Assembly (NCBI RefSeq): GCF_018278905.1 | Contig: NZ_CP046600.1 | Coordinates: 4,960,001 to 5,024,000 of the forward strand | DNA from: Mycobacterium spongiae | GTDB lineage: Bacteria; Actinomycetota; Actinomycetes; Mycobacteriales; Mycobacteriaceae | Direction: 5' to 3' | Length of the DNA: 64,000 nt | Part shown: positions 11,151-19,984 of the stretch, one piece after another | Numbering within the stretch: position 1 is the first letter of the stretch | Layout of the letters: each line of letters begins with the position of its first letter | Notes under the pieces: model-generated | Seen by the model: the letters and a program-made list of their open reading frames with translations, nothing else | Databases searched by the model: none | Told to the model about the DNA's origin: nothing | Program-made: the position numbers and the translations under genes

Positions 11151-12278
11151 GTGAAGACCAAGGGCGCATTGATCTGGGAATTCAACCAGCCGTGGTCAGT
11201 CGAAGAAATCGAAATCGGCGATCCACACAAGGACGAAGTCAAGATTCAGATGGAAGCGGCAGGAATGTGCCACTCCGACCATCACCTGATGACCGGCGGG
11301 ATCCCAATGGCCGGCTTCCCCGTCCTGGGGGGACACGAAGGCGCCGGCATCGTCACCGAGGTCGGACCAGGTGTGGAAGACCTGGCCCCGGGCGATCACG
11401 TGGTGTTGGCGTTCATCCCCTCCTGCGGCAAGTGCGCTACCTGCCAGGCCGGGATGCGTAATCTGTGCGACCTGGGCGCCGGGCTGCTTGGCGGCGCTTC
11501 GGTGACCGACGGCACGTTTCGCATCCAGGCCCGCGGCCAAAACGTCTTCCCTATGACTTTGCTGGGCACGTTCTCGCCCTACATGGTGGTGCACCAAAGC
11601 TCGGTGGTGAAGATCGATCCATCGATCCCCTTCGAAGTGGCCTGTCTGGTCGGCTGCGGCGTCACCACCGGCTACGGTTCGGCGACCCGCACCGCCGATG
11701 TCCGGCCGGGCGACGACGTCGCGATCGTCGGTGTCGGCGGAGTCGGCATGGCGGCCTTGCAGGGCGCGGTCAACGCGGGCGCCCGCTACATTTTCGCCGT
11801 CGAGCCGGTGGAGTGGAAGCGCGACCAGGCCCTGAAGTTCGGCGCGACCCACGTCTATCCAGACATGGAGGCCGCACTGATGGGCATCGGCGAGGTCACC
11901 TACGGCCTGATGGCGCAGAAGGTGATCGTTACCGTTGGCGAGCTGGAGGGCGCCGATGTCGACAGCTATGTGAACATCACCGCCAAGGGCGGCACCTGTG
12001 TATTGACCGCAATCGGCAGCCTGGTCGACACTCAGGTGACCCTGAACCTCGCCATGCTCACGCTGATGCAGAAAAACCTGCAGGGCACTATTTTCGGCGG
12101 CGGTAACCCGCACTACGACATCCCGAAGCTGCTGACGATGTACAAAGCCGGCAGGCTCAACATCGACGACATGATCACCTGCCAGTACCAGCTTGAGCAA
12201 ATCAACGACGGCTACCGGGACATGCTGGAAGGCAAGAACATTCGCGGCATCATCCGATACACCGATGCCGACCGGTAG
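11151..12278 (+). CDS. adhB: zinc-dependent alcohol dehydrogenase AdhB-like (Rv0761c-like)
   Basis: A 375-residue medium-chain alcohol dehydrogenase of the class III-like type that oxidises alcohols with NAD. The catalytic zinc ligands are in MCHSDHHLMTGG and GGHEGAG, followed by the second conserved Cys after VACLVG. Structural-zinc cysteines lie in CGKCATCQAGMRNLC. The nucleotide motif is VGVGGVGMAALQGAV. The GTG start at 11151 gives the same length as the H37Rv homologue. The 97 bases upstream hold no other gene. The next gene starts 31 bases downstream on the same strand. Confidence 0.94.
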   Translation: MKTKGALIWEFNQPWSVEEIEIGDPHKDEVKIQMEAAGMCHSDHHLMTGGIPMAGFPVLGGHEGAGIVTEVGPGVEDLAPGDHVVLAFIPSCGKCATCQAGMRNLCDLGAGLLGGASVTDGTFRIQARGQNVFPMTLLGTFSPYMVVHQSSVVKIDPSIPFEVACLVGCGVTTGYGSATRTADVRPGDDVAIVGVGGVGMAALQGAVNAGARYIFAVEPVEWKRDQALKFGATHVYPDMEAALMGIGEVTYGLMAQKVIVTVGELEGADVDSYVNITAKGGTCVLTAIGSLVDTQVTLNLAMLTLMQKNLQGTIFGGGNPHYDIPKLLTMYKAGRLNIDDMITCQYQLEQINDGYRDMLEGKNIRGIIRYTDADR

Positions 12279-12309
12279 CCTCGCCCGGCACAACGAATCT
12301 TGGTCTTGA

Positions 12310-14364
12310 GTGACCCGGTTTCCGCACCTCTTGGCGCCAGGACGCATCGGCGCCATGACGGTGCGCAACCGACTGGTCATGTCTCCCATGGAGACGATGT
12401 ACGGCACCCCTGACGGGCTGCCTTCGGCCCGAACGCGAGCCTACTTCGCGGCCCGCGCCAAAGGCGGCGTCGGTTTGATTACGCTGGGCGCCACCGGAAT
12501 CGACAATCAGCACCCGGAAACTCCCGGTGGCCTGCACCTGGCAACCGACACCGCGATCGATGCGCACCGGGCACTGGTTGACGCGGTCCACGAACACGGT
12601 GCCAAGATCGCACCCCAGATCGTGCACGCCGGGCCCGACGGACTGGGACCAGAGATATTCGGTGTGCCCTCATTGGGACCGTCGGTGATTCCCTCTTATC
12701 TGACCGGCCGTCCGTCGGCCGAGATCAGCAAGCAACAGCTGTCGGCAGTATTCGACTTGTTCAAAGCGGCCGCACGCCGGGCGGTCGAGGCCGGCTACGA
12801 CGGTCTCGAACTGCATGCTGCGCACGGCTACATGCTCTTGGGATCCTTTCTCGCCCCGCAACGCAATCGGCGCAGCGACGACTACCGGGGCGACTCCGCT
12901 CGCGGCCGAGTCCGGGTCGTTCTCGAGGCACTCGCGGCGATCCGATCCGAGATCGGCACAGCACTGCCGATCACTCTGCGGATCTCCGGCTATGAGCGCG
13001 TGGCGGGCGGCAGACCGATACACGAAACCGCCCGGATGGCACCCGAACTCGTCACTGCGGGCGTCGACGCGTTCCACGTCAGCGGAGGTGTGATCGACCG
13101 GCTGGTGACCGGGATGGTCAACGGCGCCGACGACGGCGACGAAATCAACATCGGCGCGGCAACCGCCGTCAAAGAGGTCGTCGACGTACCCGTCATCGCC
13201 GTCGGCAGGATTCACGACCCCGTGCGCGCCGAACGGCTCCTGGCCGACGGGCGCGCCGACTTCATCGCGATGGGACGCCCCCTGCTCGCCGACCCGGACT
13301 TGGCGCACAAACTTCAATCCGGCCAAAGCCGTCGGATTCGCACGTGCATCTCCTGCGAAAACTGTATTGACGCCATGGAACAGCGTTTCTCCGTCGACTG
13401 CGCAGTCAATCCCCGCACCGGCAAAGAGCGCGAACTCGCCGCACCTCGCGCCGCCCGCGTCAAGCGCGTGATCGTGGTGGGCGGGGGTCCAGCCGGGCTG
13501 GAGGCCGCCCGCGTGGCTGCCGAACGGGGCCATCGCGTCACGCTTGTCGAGCGCGGCAGGCAGCTGGGCGGCGCGCTGCGCTGGGCGTGCGTCCTGCATC
13601 CGGAAAACCAGCCATTCCTGCGATACCTGCGGGACGAAATCCGGCTCAGCACGGCGAAAGTAATTCTGGGTCACACCATTTCGGCGAAGGACATCACCAC
13701 AATGCGGCCGGACGCGGTAGTGGTCGCCACCGGCGGCCACGTCGCGCTGCCGACAATCCCAGGCGCCCAGCTGCCGCACGTGTTTACCGGCCCCCGCTTA
13801 CGTGAGCTGTTGGCCGGCCACGCGCAGGGCGACGACCCAGCGTGGCAGCGCCTGGCCGCACAGCTGCTCGCCGGCTGGCGGCAGCGGCTGGTAGGACCCG
13901 CGGCAGTTCGGCTTGCCGCCCGCACCTGGCTGCCGATCGGCCGGCGGGTCGCGATCATCGGTGGCGACCTGGTCGCCCTCGAACTTGCCGAATTCCTGGC
14001 CGGCTGTGGCCGCCTGGTGTCGGTACTCGAGGCGGGCCGCGACATCGCCCCGGAGGTCGGCAACAAGCGTAGGACCGAACACATGGACCGGCTGGACCGA
14101 TTGGGGGTGGGCGTCCACGTCCGGGCAGCCGTCGAGCGGATCACCCCGCACGCCGTGGCGTTCACACCCGCCGGCGGGACGCCCCGGGAACTTCCAGTCG
14201 ACGCCGTCGTGGTGGCCGGAACCGCCGAGCCGGACACCTCCCTGTTCGACGCGGTGGTCGCCGCGATGCCGGACACCGAGGTGCATGCCGCCGGTGACTG
14301 CACCGGACTTGGCCTCATCCGCAAAGCCACCGAGGACGGCGCCCGCGCCGCGTGCTCACTGTGA
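12310..14364 (+). CDS. FMN/FAD iron-sulfur flavoprotein, 2,4-dienoyl-CoA reductase / old-yellow-enzyme type
   Basis: A 684-residue protein beginning at GTG. Residues 1-340 form an OYE-type TIM barrel (VRNRLVMSPMET, YDGLELHAAHGYMLLGSFLAP, FIAMGRPLLADPDL). Cysteines 346, 349, 352 and 364 form a CX2CX2CX11C 4Fe-4S site. Residues about 385-684 carry FAD and NAD(P) motifs (VIVVGGGPAGLEAARVA, VAIIGGDLVALELAEF). This is the architecture of 2,4-dienoyl-CoA reductase and related enoate or steroid/bile-acid reductases, which reduce conjugated C=C bonds. Between adhB and the Rv0760c-like gene H37Rv has no such gene as far as I recall. The substrate is probably an unsaturated lipid or steroid; this is an inference from context. 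Confidence 0.88.
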   Translation: MTRFPHLLAPGRIGAMTVRNRLVMSPMETMYGTPDGLPSARTRAYFAARAKGGVGLITLGATGIDNQHPETPGGLHLATDTAIDAHRALVDAVHEHGAKIAPQIVHAGPDGLGPEIFGVPSLGPSVIPSYLTGRPSAEISKQQLSAVFDLFKAAARRAVEAGYDGLELHAAHGYMLLGSFLAPQRNRRSDDYRGDSARGRVRVVLEALAAIRSEIGTALPITLRISGYERVAGGRPIHETARMAPELVTAGVDAFHVSGGVIDRLVTGMVNGADDGDEINIGAATAVKEVVDVPVIAVGRIHDPVRAERLLADGRADFIAMGRPLLADPDLAHKLQSGQSRRIRTCISCENCIDAMEQRFSVDCAVNPRTGKERELAAPRAARVKRVIVVGGGPAGLEAARVAAERGHRVTLVERGRQLGGALRWACVLHPENQPFLRYLRDEIRLSTAKVILGHTISAKDITTMRPDAVVVATGGHVALPTIPGAQLPHVFTGPRLRELLAGHAQGDDPAWQRLAAQLLAGWRQRLVGPAAVRLAARTWLPIGRRVAIIGGDLVALELAEFLAGCGRLVSVLEAGRDIAPEVGNKRRTEHMDRLDRLGVGVHVRAAVERITPHAVAFTPAGGTPRELPVDAVVVAGTAEPDTSLFDAVVAAMPDTEVHAAGDCTGLGLIRKATEDGARAACSL

Positions 14365-14385
14365 CAACCGAGAGGAGAGATCACC

Positions 14386-14805
14386 ATGACCCAAACAACT
14401 CAATCTCCGGCGCTGGCCGCGTCCCAGGCCTCATGGCGTTGCGTGCAGGTCCGCGATCGCGAGGGCTGGCTGTCGTTGATGGCCGACGACGTCGTGATTG
14501 AGGACCCGATTGGTAAGTCGGTCACCAACCCCGATGGTGAGGGCATCAAGGGCAAGGAAGCCGTCGGCGCCTTCTTCGACGCCAACATCGCGGTCAATCA
14601 GTTGACGGTCACGTGCGAGGAAACATTCCCGTCGAGTTCACCTAACGAGATCGCCCATCTCTTGGTACTCGACAGCAAGTTCGACAATGGGTTCACCAGC
14701 AAGGTCCGCGCAGTGTTCACCTACCGCGTCAACGACGCCGGGTTGCTCACCAACCTCCGCGGGTACTGGAACCTGGACATGATGGAGTTCGGCAAACAGG
14801 AGTGA
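14386..14805 (+). CDS. NTF2-like steroid-isomerase-fold protein (Rv0760c-like)
   Basis: A 139-residue protein of the ketosteroid-isomerase / NTF2-like fold, the same length as Rv0760c. Visible landmarks are the helix with SWRCVQVRDREGWLSLMADD, VVIEDPIGKS, and the C-terminal strands TNLRGYWNLDMMEFG. The H37Rv homologue is, to my recollection, structurally characterised and binds steroid-like ligands, but its natural reaction is unsettled. The start follows GAGAGGAG at good spacing and lies 21 bases after the flavoprotein stop, so the two are likely cotranscribed. That pairing fits a steroid-like substrate. Confidence 0.88.
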   Translation: MTQTTQSPALAASQASWRCVQVRDREGWLSLMADDVVIEDPIGKSVTNPDGEGIKGKEAVGAFFDANIAVNQLTVTCEETFPSSSPNEIAHLLVLDSKFDNGFTSKVRAVFTYRVNDAGLLTNLRGYWNLDMMEFGKQE

Positions 14806-14812
14806 CGGCGCT

Positions 14813-16246
14813 CTAGCCGATGCGTCCGATTCCGGTGATGTTGCCTTGCATGATCCTGTTCCCCATCAGGACCATGCAGGCGGTCTGTATCGGGTCACTG
14901 AGGATGCTCGCCGACTTAGGTTGTTGCAGTATGACTTGCCCATTGTTGGGGTCCAACACGGCGAAGGAGAAGATGTCGGCAGGTGTGGTGTTGTCGAATC
15001 CGAACCGGGTGATGGTGTAGATCAGACCATCCCCGGTGGACAGATGCGGCAACGCTGCGCTACGAACGTTGCTGTCCCACACGGTGTGACAGCCGGGGTT
15101 GTCGACGTCGACCCTGGTCATTCCGCCGAGGAACGGTGCCGTCGGGGGAACAGCCGGCCCGGCGTCGGGCGGAACCGCCGGATACGGGTACCCGTAGGTG
15201 CTGGCAATGAACATGGTGTTCCCCACGCCGATCGGTGAGTTCTCGCTTCCTGGACCACCTTTGGTGAGGACGGGTTGTTGGCACACCAGGTTGCCCGTAC
15301 CGGATTCGTAGACCAACGCATGCACTATTGGGTCGGCATTGTCGACGATGGTCAGGTAGTCAGCGCCGGTGGTGGGTCCGAAATAGGTTGGGGTGGAACC
15401 CGTTCCCCAGCTCAGTTGTCCGGGTTTGCGGCCTGGGCCACGGTCGTAGGGCTGACGCCAGAGGATCTGCGGGTTGCCGCCGCCGTCAAGGTTTATCTCA
15501 TACAGGGCAAAAGTCGTGGCCACCGCGACACGATTGGTCGGGGCGGCCGAGATGCTGTTCGCCACGCGCTCGCCAGCCGGCAGCTGCACGCTGGCTACCG
15601 CGCCGCCGGCTTTCACCACCCCCACCACGCCGCTGCCACTGGCGAACCACACGTTGCCCAGGTAGTCGGGAACGACGCCCACGGATTGGTCGCCGGGCGG
15701 GATTGCGCTCGACACGTCGGTGGAGTCGGTGATGATCAGCTGCCAATGGCCCTTCGCATCCTGGGCATGAGCGATGTGCAGCAAGTGGTTGGTTCCGTCG
15801 ATCATCACGAGTTCGTTGTTGTCGTCCAGGTAGGCGTAGACACCGCCAAGCAGGCCGCCCTTGGCGACAGGCAGGCTGGCGAGTGGGACGACTCGTGGCA
15901 GGAATCCACCGGGATCGATCAGATGTACCGTCGGGCTCTGGTCGACGATGGTGGTGCACAGCGCGACCACAAGTCCGTCGGTCCCCTGCGTGATCGACGG
16001 GCAGGCCGCCAGCAGCGGGTAGGCGAAGATGGGCACGAAGTTGGCGCCGGGCCCGGGAAGTGGTCCCGCGTCCGCTGACCCCGCGTCGTTGTGCATCGAC
16101 GCGAGGCCTTGTGGCGCCATGAAGGGGTTGGGTGGCGCCAACGGCCCGAAGGCCGCGGCTGCTGTCGCACTTCCAGGGACGAGGGCTGTGACCACAGACA
16201 TGGCGCACGCGGTCAGCAGCGCTACTATCGCCGAAGGAAAACGCAC
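14813..16246 (-). CDS. secreted beta-propeller-like protein (PQQ/WD40-type repeats), unknown function
   Basis: A 477-residue protein with a classical signal peptide: MRFPSAIVALLTACAMSVV, then an Ala-rich stretch to about residue 32. The mature part has repeating strand-turn units such as HLIDPGG, VPDYLGNVWFASGSGVVG, TTFALYEINLDGGG and IVDNADPIVHALVYESGTG. These resemble blades of a quinoprotein-like propeller, but no clear PQQ-binding residues are seen. It starts at GTG with GGGAGG upstream. It is convergent with the Rv0760c-like gene (7 bases apart) and divergent from the HIT gene. H37Rv has no counterpart at this place as I recall. It may bind a surface ligand; this is unproven. Confidence 0.75.
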   Translation of the reverse strand: MRFPSAIVALLTACAMSVVTALVPGSATAAAAFGPLAPPNPFMAPQGLASMHNDAGSADAGPLPGPGANFVPIFAYPLLAACPSITQGTDGLVVALCTTIVDQSPTVHLIDPGGFLPRVVPLASLPVAKGGLLGGVYAYLDDNNELVMIDGTNHLLHIAHAQDAKGHWQLIITDSTDVSSAIPPGDQSVGVVPDYLGNVWFASGSGVVGVVKAGGAVASVQLPAGERVANSISAAPTNRVAVATTFALYEINLDGGGNPQILWRQPYDRGPGRKPGQLSWGTGSTPTYFGPTTGADYLTIVDNADPIVHALVYESGTGNLVCQQPVLTKGGPGSENSPIGVGNTMFIASTYGYPYPAVPPDAGPAVPPTAPFLGGMTRVDVDNPGCHTVWDSNVRSAALPHLSTGDGLIYTITRFGFDNTTPADIFSFAVLDPNNGQVILQQPKSASILSDPIQTACMVLMGNRIMQGNITGIGRIG

Positions 16247-16400
16247 GAAGGACCCCTCCCGTGAACCGGGTCATGGTGGATTGTCGCGACCGGCGAGTAC
16301 GACATGACAACGGTGCGCTTACGATTTCGCGTCACCCAGATTGCCGTGGGGGTCGTGATGACGCCCGCAACCACTGCCGTCACGGCAATCTCGACGCACC

Positions 16401-16406
16401 TATGCT
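16401..16406 (+). promoter_or_regulatory. -10 element TATGCT, leaderless promoter of the HIT gene
   Basis: TATGCT fits TAnnnT and ends exactly 6 bases before the ATG at 16413. There is no ribosome site in between, so the mRNA probably starts at the ATG. Confidence 0.5.
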
Positions 16407-16412
16407 GAACCA

Positions 16413-16817
16413 ATGGCATCGATCTTCACCAAGATCATCAACCGTGAACTGCCGGGCCGTTTCGTCTACGAGGACGACGACGTCGTCGCGTTCTTGACGA
16501 TTGAGCCGATGACTCAGGGCCATACGCTCGTGGTGCCCCGCGCCGAGATCGATCAATGGCAGAACGTGGACGCCGCGGTATTCGGCCGGGTGATGGCGGT
16601 GAGTCAGCTCATCGGCAAAGCCGTGTGCCGGGCATTCAGAACCGAGCGGGCCGGGATGATCATCGCCGGGCTCGAGGTGCCCCATCTGCACGTCCACGTG
16701 TTCCCGACCCGGAGCCTGGGCGACTTCGGCTTTGCCAACGTCGACCGCAACCCGTCGCCGGAGTCGCTGGACGAAGCGCAGGCCAAGATCACGGCGGCGC
16801 TGACCCAGGTGGCGTGA
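16413..16817 (+). CDS. HIT family protein (Rv0759c-like)
   Basis: A 134-residue histidine-triad nucleotide-binding protein, probably a phosphoramidase or nucleotide hydrolase in the cytosol. The N-terminus [20 protein letters not shown] and the segment [12 protein letters not shown] are typical; the catalytic triad motif is HLHVHVFP. It is convergent with phoR, 49 bases away, as in H37Rv. A leaderless promoter precedes it. Substrate unknown. Confidence 0.95.
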   Translation: MASIFTKIINRELPGRFVYEDDDVVAFLTIEPMTQGHTLVVPRAEIDQWQNVDAAVFGRVMAVSQLIGKAVCRAFRTERAGMIIAGLEVPHLHVHVFPTRSLGDFGFANVDRNPSPESLDEAQAKITAALTQVA

Positions 16818-16866
16818 GCCTCGGGATGGCCTCGCATCGTCGCCCGGCTCAGCCCCGACGGCCCGC

Positions 16867-18297
16867 CTAGACCGACGCCGGGACGTCGCTGACGCGGGGC
16901 ATCGTGACGCGGAAGCAGCAGCCCTTCCCGGGCTCGGTGGCTACGGAGACAGCACCGCCGTGGGCACGCACCAACGAGTCGACGATCGACAACCCCAATC
17001 CGGTTCCGCCGCTGCTACGCGCCCGCGATGAATCGGTACGGAAGAATCGTTCGAATACCCGCAGTGCGTCCTCACGGCTCATACCGGGCCCCGTGTCGGC
17101 CACTTCAAGTACGGCGTCGCTATCTTCGGTACCGACCCGCACGCTGACGTGCGCGCTTTTTGGCGTGTGCCGTAGCGCGTTGGCAACGAGATTGCTCAGC
17201 ACCTGCCGGAGCCGCTGCTCGTCGCCGAGCACCTCCGGGGTGCCGGGACCGTCAACGACTTCCAACGTGATGGTGCGCTCGGGGTCGGTTGCCCGTGCGG
17301 CGTGCACGGCATCGCTGGCCAGCACCAACAGGTCCACCTGCTGGCGTTCCAGCGGCCGCTGCGCATCGAGCCGGGCCAGCAGCAGCAAATCGTCCACGAG
17401 CAGGCCCATCTGGCTCGCCTCATTCTCGATTCGCGCCAGGAGCGAAGCGACATCACGGGCAGCGCCTTGGCGATACAACTCCGCGAAGCCACGAATTGTG
17501 GTCAGCGGCGTACGAAGCTCGTGGCTGGCGTCGGTGATGAACCGCCGCATTCGAGCCTCCGAATCCCGAGCCCTTTCGGCTGAGGCCTCCGACGACGCCA
17601 GCGCCTGTTGAATTTGTGCCAGCATTCCGTTGAGCGCCAACGAAAGCCGGCCGACCTCCGTCCGCGGGTGCCATTGCGGGACCCGGCGATCCAGCTCGCC
17701 GGCGGCGATCGCCGCAGCGGTTTCCTCGACTTCTGCCAGGGGCCGCAGACTATGGCGCACCACGGCGTACCCCGCGACGCCGAGCATGACCAGCACTGCG
17801 GTGCCGAAGGCGAGCTGCAACCACTCCAGGGACCGGACCGTGTTGCGGACGTCGGCCAGATCACCCGCGACGGTGATCAGGGTGCCATCGGTGCCGCGCA
17901 ACGAGACCGCGCGCCACAGGATCTTGGATCCATCGACGGATGGCAACGTTACTGGGTCGGGACCAACATCGTTGTCGGCAGGGACCGCCGGTTCCGCGTT
18001 TCCATCGTTGATGGCCGTATAGGTTTGGCCAGCAGGGTCGACGACCCGCACGTAGTACCGCGACGGCGGTCGGTCGGGGTTGTGGCCAGGGTAGGGGTCC
18101 GGCTCCATCGGCAGCATCGTTTCCACCCAGATCTTGGCTTCGTCGACCAGAACCCGGTCCAACCTGCTAATCAGCCGGTCGCGCAGGATGGTGGTGACCG
18201 CAACCCCCGAAAGCGCAAGTCCAGTCCCCACCAGAATCAGGGTGGCGGCGACCAAGCGCACCCGTAGGGGCATCCGTCCCCGGCGGTATGTCGCCAT
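16867..18297 (-). CDS. phoR: sensor histidine kinase PhoR
   Basis: PhoR is the membrane sensor that phosphorylates PhoP; in M. tuberculosis the pair responds to acid pH and controls sulfolipid, acyltrehalose and ESX-1 functions. Two membrane segments are seen (RVRLVAATLILVGTGLALSG and about residues 160-180, LAFGTAVLVMLGVAGY) flanking an extracytoplasmic domain with PDPYPGHNPDRPPSRYYVR. A HAMP linker, the phospho-acceptor ITDASHELRTPL, the N box NLVANALRHTP and the G boxes DTGPGM and GGTGLGLSIV follow. The start chosen (MATYRRGRMPLRVRL, ATG 18295-18297) has AGGA upstream and aligns with the H37Rv start; an upstream GTG at 18342 is less likely. It lies 51 bases after phoP. Confidence 0.95.
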   Translation of the reverse strand: MATYRRGRMPLRVRLVAATLILVGTGLALSGVAVTTILRDRLISRLDRVLVDEAKIWVETMLPMEPDPYPGHNPDRPPSRYYVRVVDPAGQTYTAINDGNAEPAVPADNDVGPDPVTLPSVDGSKILWRAVSLRGTDGTLITVAGDLADVRNTVRSLEWLQLAFGTAVLVMLGVAGYAVVRHSLRPLAEVEETAAAIAAGELDRRVPQWHPRTEVGRLSLALNGMLAQIQQALASSEASAERARDSEARMRRFITDASHELRTPLTTIRGFAELYRQGAARDVASLLARIENEASQMGLLVDDLLLLARLDAQRPLERQQVDLLVLASDAVHAARATDPERTITLEVVDGPGTPEVLGDEQRLRQVLSNLVANALRHTPKSAHVSVRVGTEDSDAVLEVADTGPGMSREDALRVFERFFRTDSSRARSSGGTGLGLSIVDSLVRAHGGAVSVATEPGKGCCFRVTMPRVSDVPASV

Positions 18298-18348
18298 AGC
18301 CTGTCCTCGCGATCTCGCCCGGCTACCCAGCCGAGTCAGCACGCGCGC

Positions 18349-19089
18349 TCATCGCGGCTCCCGCAACACATACCCCACTCCGCGCAAGGTGTGCAGCAGC
18401 CGTTTGTCCCCGGTGTCGATCTTGCGGCGCAGGTACGACACATACGACTCGACGACATTGACGTCGCCGCCGAAGTCATAGCGCCACACGTGATCGAGGA
18501 TCTTCGGCTTACTCAGCACAGTGCCCGCGTTGATCACGAAGTAGCGCAGCAACGTGAACTCGGTGGGCGACAGCGACACGGGCTGCCCAGCCTTCCAGAC
18601 TTCGTGGGTCTCCTCGTCGAGTTCGATATCGGCAAACGTGAGGCGTGCATTGCGAGGTTCCGTACTTCCCTTGCCGGCACGTCGCAGGATGACCCGCAAC
18701 CTCGCGACCACCTCCTCCAAGCTGAACGGCTTCGTCACGTAGTCGTCACCGCCGAGAGTCAGGCCGGCGATCTTGTCTTGCAGAGAGTCACGTGCCGTCA
18801 GGAACAGGGCCGGGGCATCGATACCGTCGGCGCGCAGCCGGCGCAGCACTCCGAAGCCGTCCATCCCGGGCATCATCACGTCGAGGATTACCGCGTCCGG
18901 CCGGATTTCCCTGGCTCGATCGAGGGCCTGCGCTCCGTTGGTCGCCGTGTGGACCTCGAACCCCTGGAATTTGAGGCTCACCGACAGCAGTTCGATGATG
19001 TTGGCCTCGTCGTCGACGACGAGGATGCGCCCCTCCGGCGTAGTCAGTTCTGGGGTACCCGCTGTCATGAGATCGACACCTTTCCCCAT
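18349..19089 (-). CDS. phoP: response regulator PhoP
   Basis: A 246-residue OmpR-family regulator, nearly identical by eye to M. tuberculosis PhoP. The receiver domain (residues about 20-135) has the acidic pair DDE, the phosphorylated Asp70 in VILDVMMPGMDG and TARDS. The C-terminal winged-helix domain includes PTEFTLLRYFV and VNVVESYVSYLRRKIDTG. Ser218 here corresponds to Ser219, the residue changed to Leu in attenuated H37Ra, so the DNA-binding residue is intact. The start at ATG 19087-19089 follows the H37Rv annotation. It is divergent from the Rv0756c-like gene; a palindrome and a direct repeat sit between them. Confidence 0.98.
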   Translation of the reverse strand: MGKGVDLMTAGTPELTTPEGRILVVDDEANIIELLSVSLKFQGFEVHTATNGAQALDRAREIRPDAVILDVMMPGMDGFGVLRRLRADGIDAPALFLTARDSLQDKIAGLTLGGDDYVTKPFSLEEVVARLRVILRRAGKGSTEPRNARLTFADIELDEETHEVWKAGQPVSLSPTEFTLLRYFVINAGTVLSKPKILDHVWRYDFGGDVNVVESYVSYLRRKIDTGDKRLLHTLRGVGYVLREPR

Positions 19090-19106
19090 TGGCTGAAAGA
19101 TAGCTT

Positions 19107-19164
19107 CACAATCATTGTGTAATTCCTGGGAACTCGGTGACAGTGGTCTGCCAATAGTCTGCCA
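19107..19164. promoter_or_regulatory. phoP upstream region: palindrome and 11-bp-phased direct repeat
   Basis: CACAAT-C-ATTGTG is a perfect palindrome at 19107-19119. GTCTGCCA occurs at 19146-19153 and 19157-19164, two copies 11 bp apart. Tandem half-sites with this phasing are the general layout of PhoP boxes, although the half-site does not match the published TCACAGC-type consensus well. Possible autoregulatory sites. Confidence 0.35.
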
Positions 19165-19218
19165 GGAATCCTCGCGACCGCATGGACCCTGACGAATTCG
19201 ACATGCCCGAGCCGCGAA

Positions 19219-19224
19219 TACACT
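19219..19224 (+). promoter_or_regulatory. -10 element TACACT, leaderless promoter of the Rv0756c-like gene
   Basis: TACACT fits TAnnnT and ends exactly 6 bases before the ATG at 19231, so a leaderless transcript is likely. Confidence 0.5.
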
Positions 19225-19230
19225 CGGAGA

Positions 19231-19953
19231 ATGAGCCTCGAAAAGGCACTCGTGACGATCGCGACCGCACCGGCTCGCATCGGGCTGGCCGCCACGGAGA
19301 CCAGCTTGAACCTCGCGGGCGCCGGCCTGACCATGGCGAAGCGGGCGCTCGGCGATGACGGCGACACCAGCTCGAACGCAATCTCCAACATGCTGGGAAT
19401 CGACGACGCGCTGGCCCGCGCCAACCGGTTATCCCGGCTGCTGGACGAGGATATGCCGTTGGGGCGCGCGATCGCGCCCGACGGGCCGCTGGACCGCTTG
19501 CTTCGCCCGGGTGGGCTGGTCGATCTAGTGACAGCGCCCGGCGGCTTGCTCGACCGCATGACCGCTGAGGGCGGTGGGCTACAGCGGGCCCTGCAACCGG
19601 GCGGGGTGGCTGATCGGATCGTCGCAGAGGACGGGATCATCGAGCGGCTGCTGTCCGAGGATGGGGTGGCCGAGCGGCTACTCGCCGAAGGCGGCCTGAT
19701 CGACACGTTGACCGCCGAAGACGGCCCGCTCGAACAACTCACCGACCTCGCCGACACGATGTCGAGACTGGCGCCCGGGATGGAAGCCTTGGAGCCTGCC
19801 ATCGCCACCTTGCAGGACGCCGTGACGGCATTGACCATGGTGGTCAACCCGCTCAGCAACATCGCTGAGCGTATCCCGTTACCCGGGCGCCGTCCGCCGC
19901 GCCGTTCCTCATCGCGGTCGACGCGCTCGGAACGAGTGATCGACAGCGAATAG
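19231..19953 (+). CDS. decapeptide-repeat protein (Rv0756c-like)
   Basis: A 240-residue conserved mycobacterial protein of unknown function. Residues about 73-172 are built of ten-residue units, each with an acidic/Gly corner, then hydrophobics and Arg: PDGPLDRLLR, PGGLVDLVTA, PGGLLDRMTA, EGGGLQRALQ, PGGVADRIVA, EDGIIERLLS, EDGVAERLLA, EGGLIDTLTA. Each unit would give one short amphipathic turn-helix. The N-terminal 35 residues are an amphipathic Ala-rich helix (LVTIATAPARIGLAATETSL), and the C-terminus is basic and Arg/Ser-rich. No signal peptide is clear. It is divergent from phoP and followed by tRNA-Thr. The repeat suggests a solenoid or a membrane-surface-binding protein; this is inference. 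Confidence 0.85.
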   Translation: MSLEKALVTIATAPARIGLAATETSLNLAGAGLTMAKRALGDDGDTSSNAISNMLGIDDALARANRLSRLLDEDMPLGRAIAPDGPLDRLLRPGGLVDLVTAPGGLLDRMTAEGGGLQRALQPGGVADRIVAEDGIIERLLSEDGVAERLLAEGGLIDTLTAEDGPLEQLTDLADTMSRLAPGMEALEPAIATLQDAVTALTMVVNPLSNIAERIPLPGRRPPRRSSSRSTRSERVIDSE

Positions 19954-19984
19954 CGAGCGGTTAGGCTTGCACCCGGTTAATCCG

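Noticed and set aside
11196..12407. 403-codon minus-strand frame opposite adhB
   Set aside because: Shadow of a well-supported alcohol dehydrogenase.
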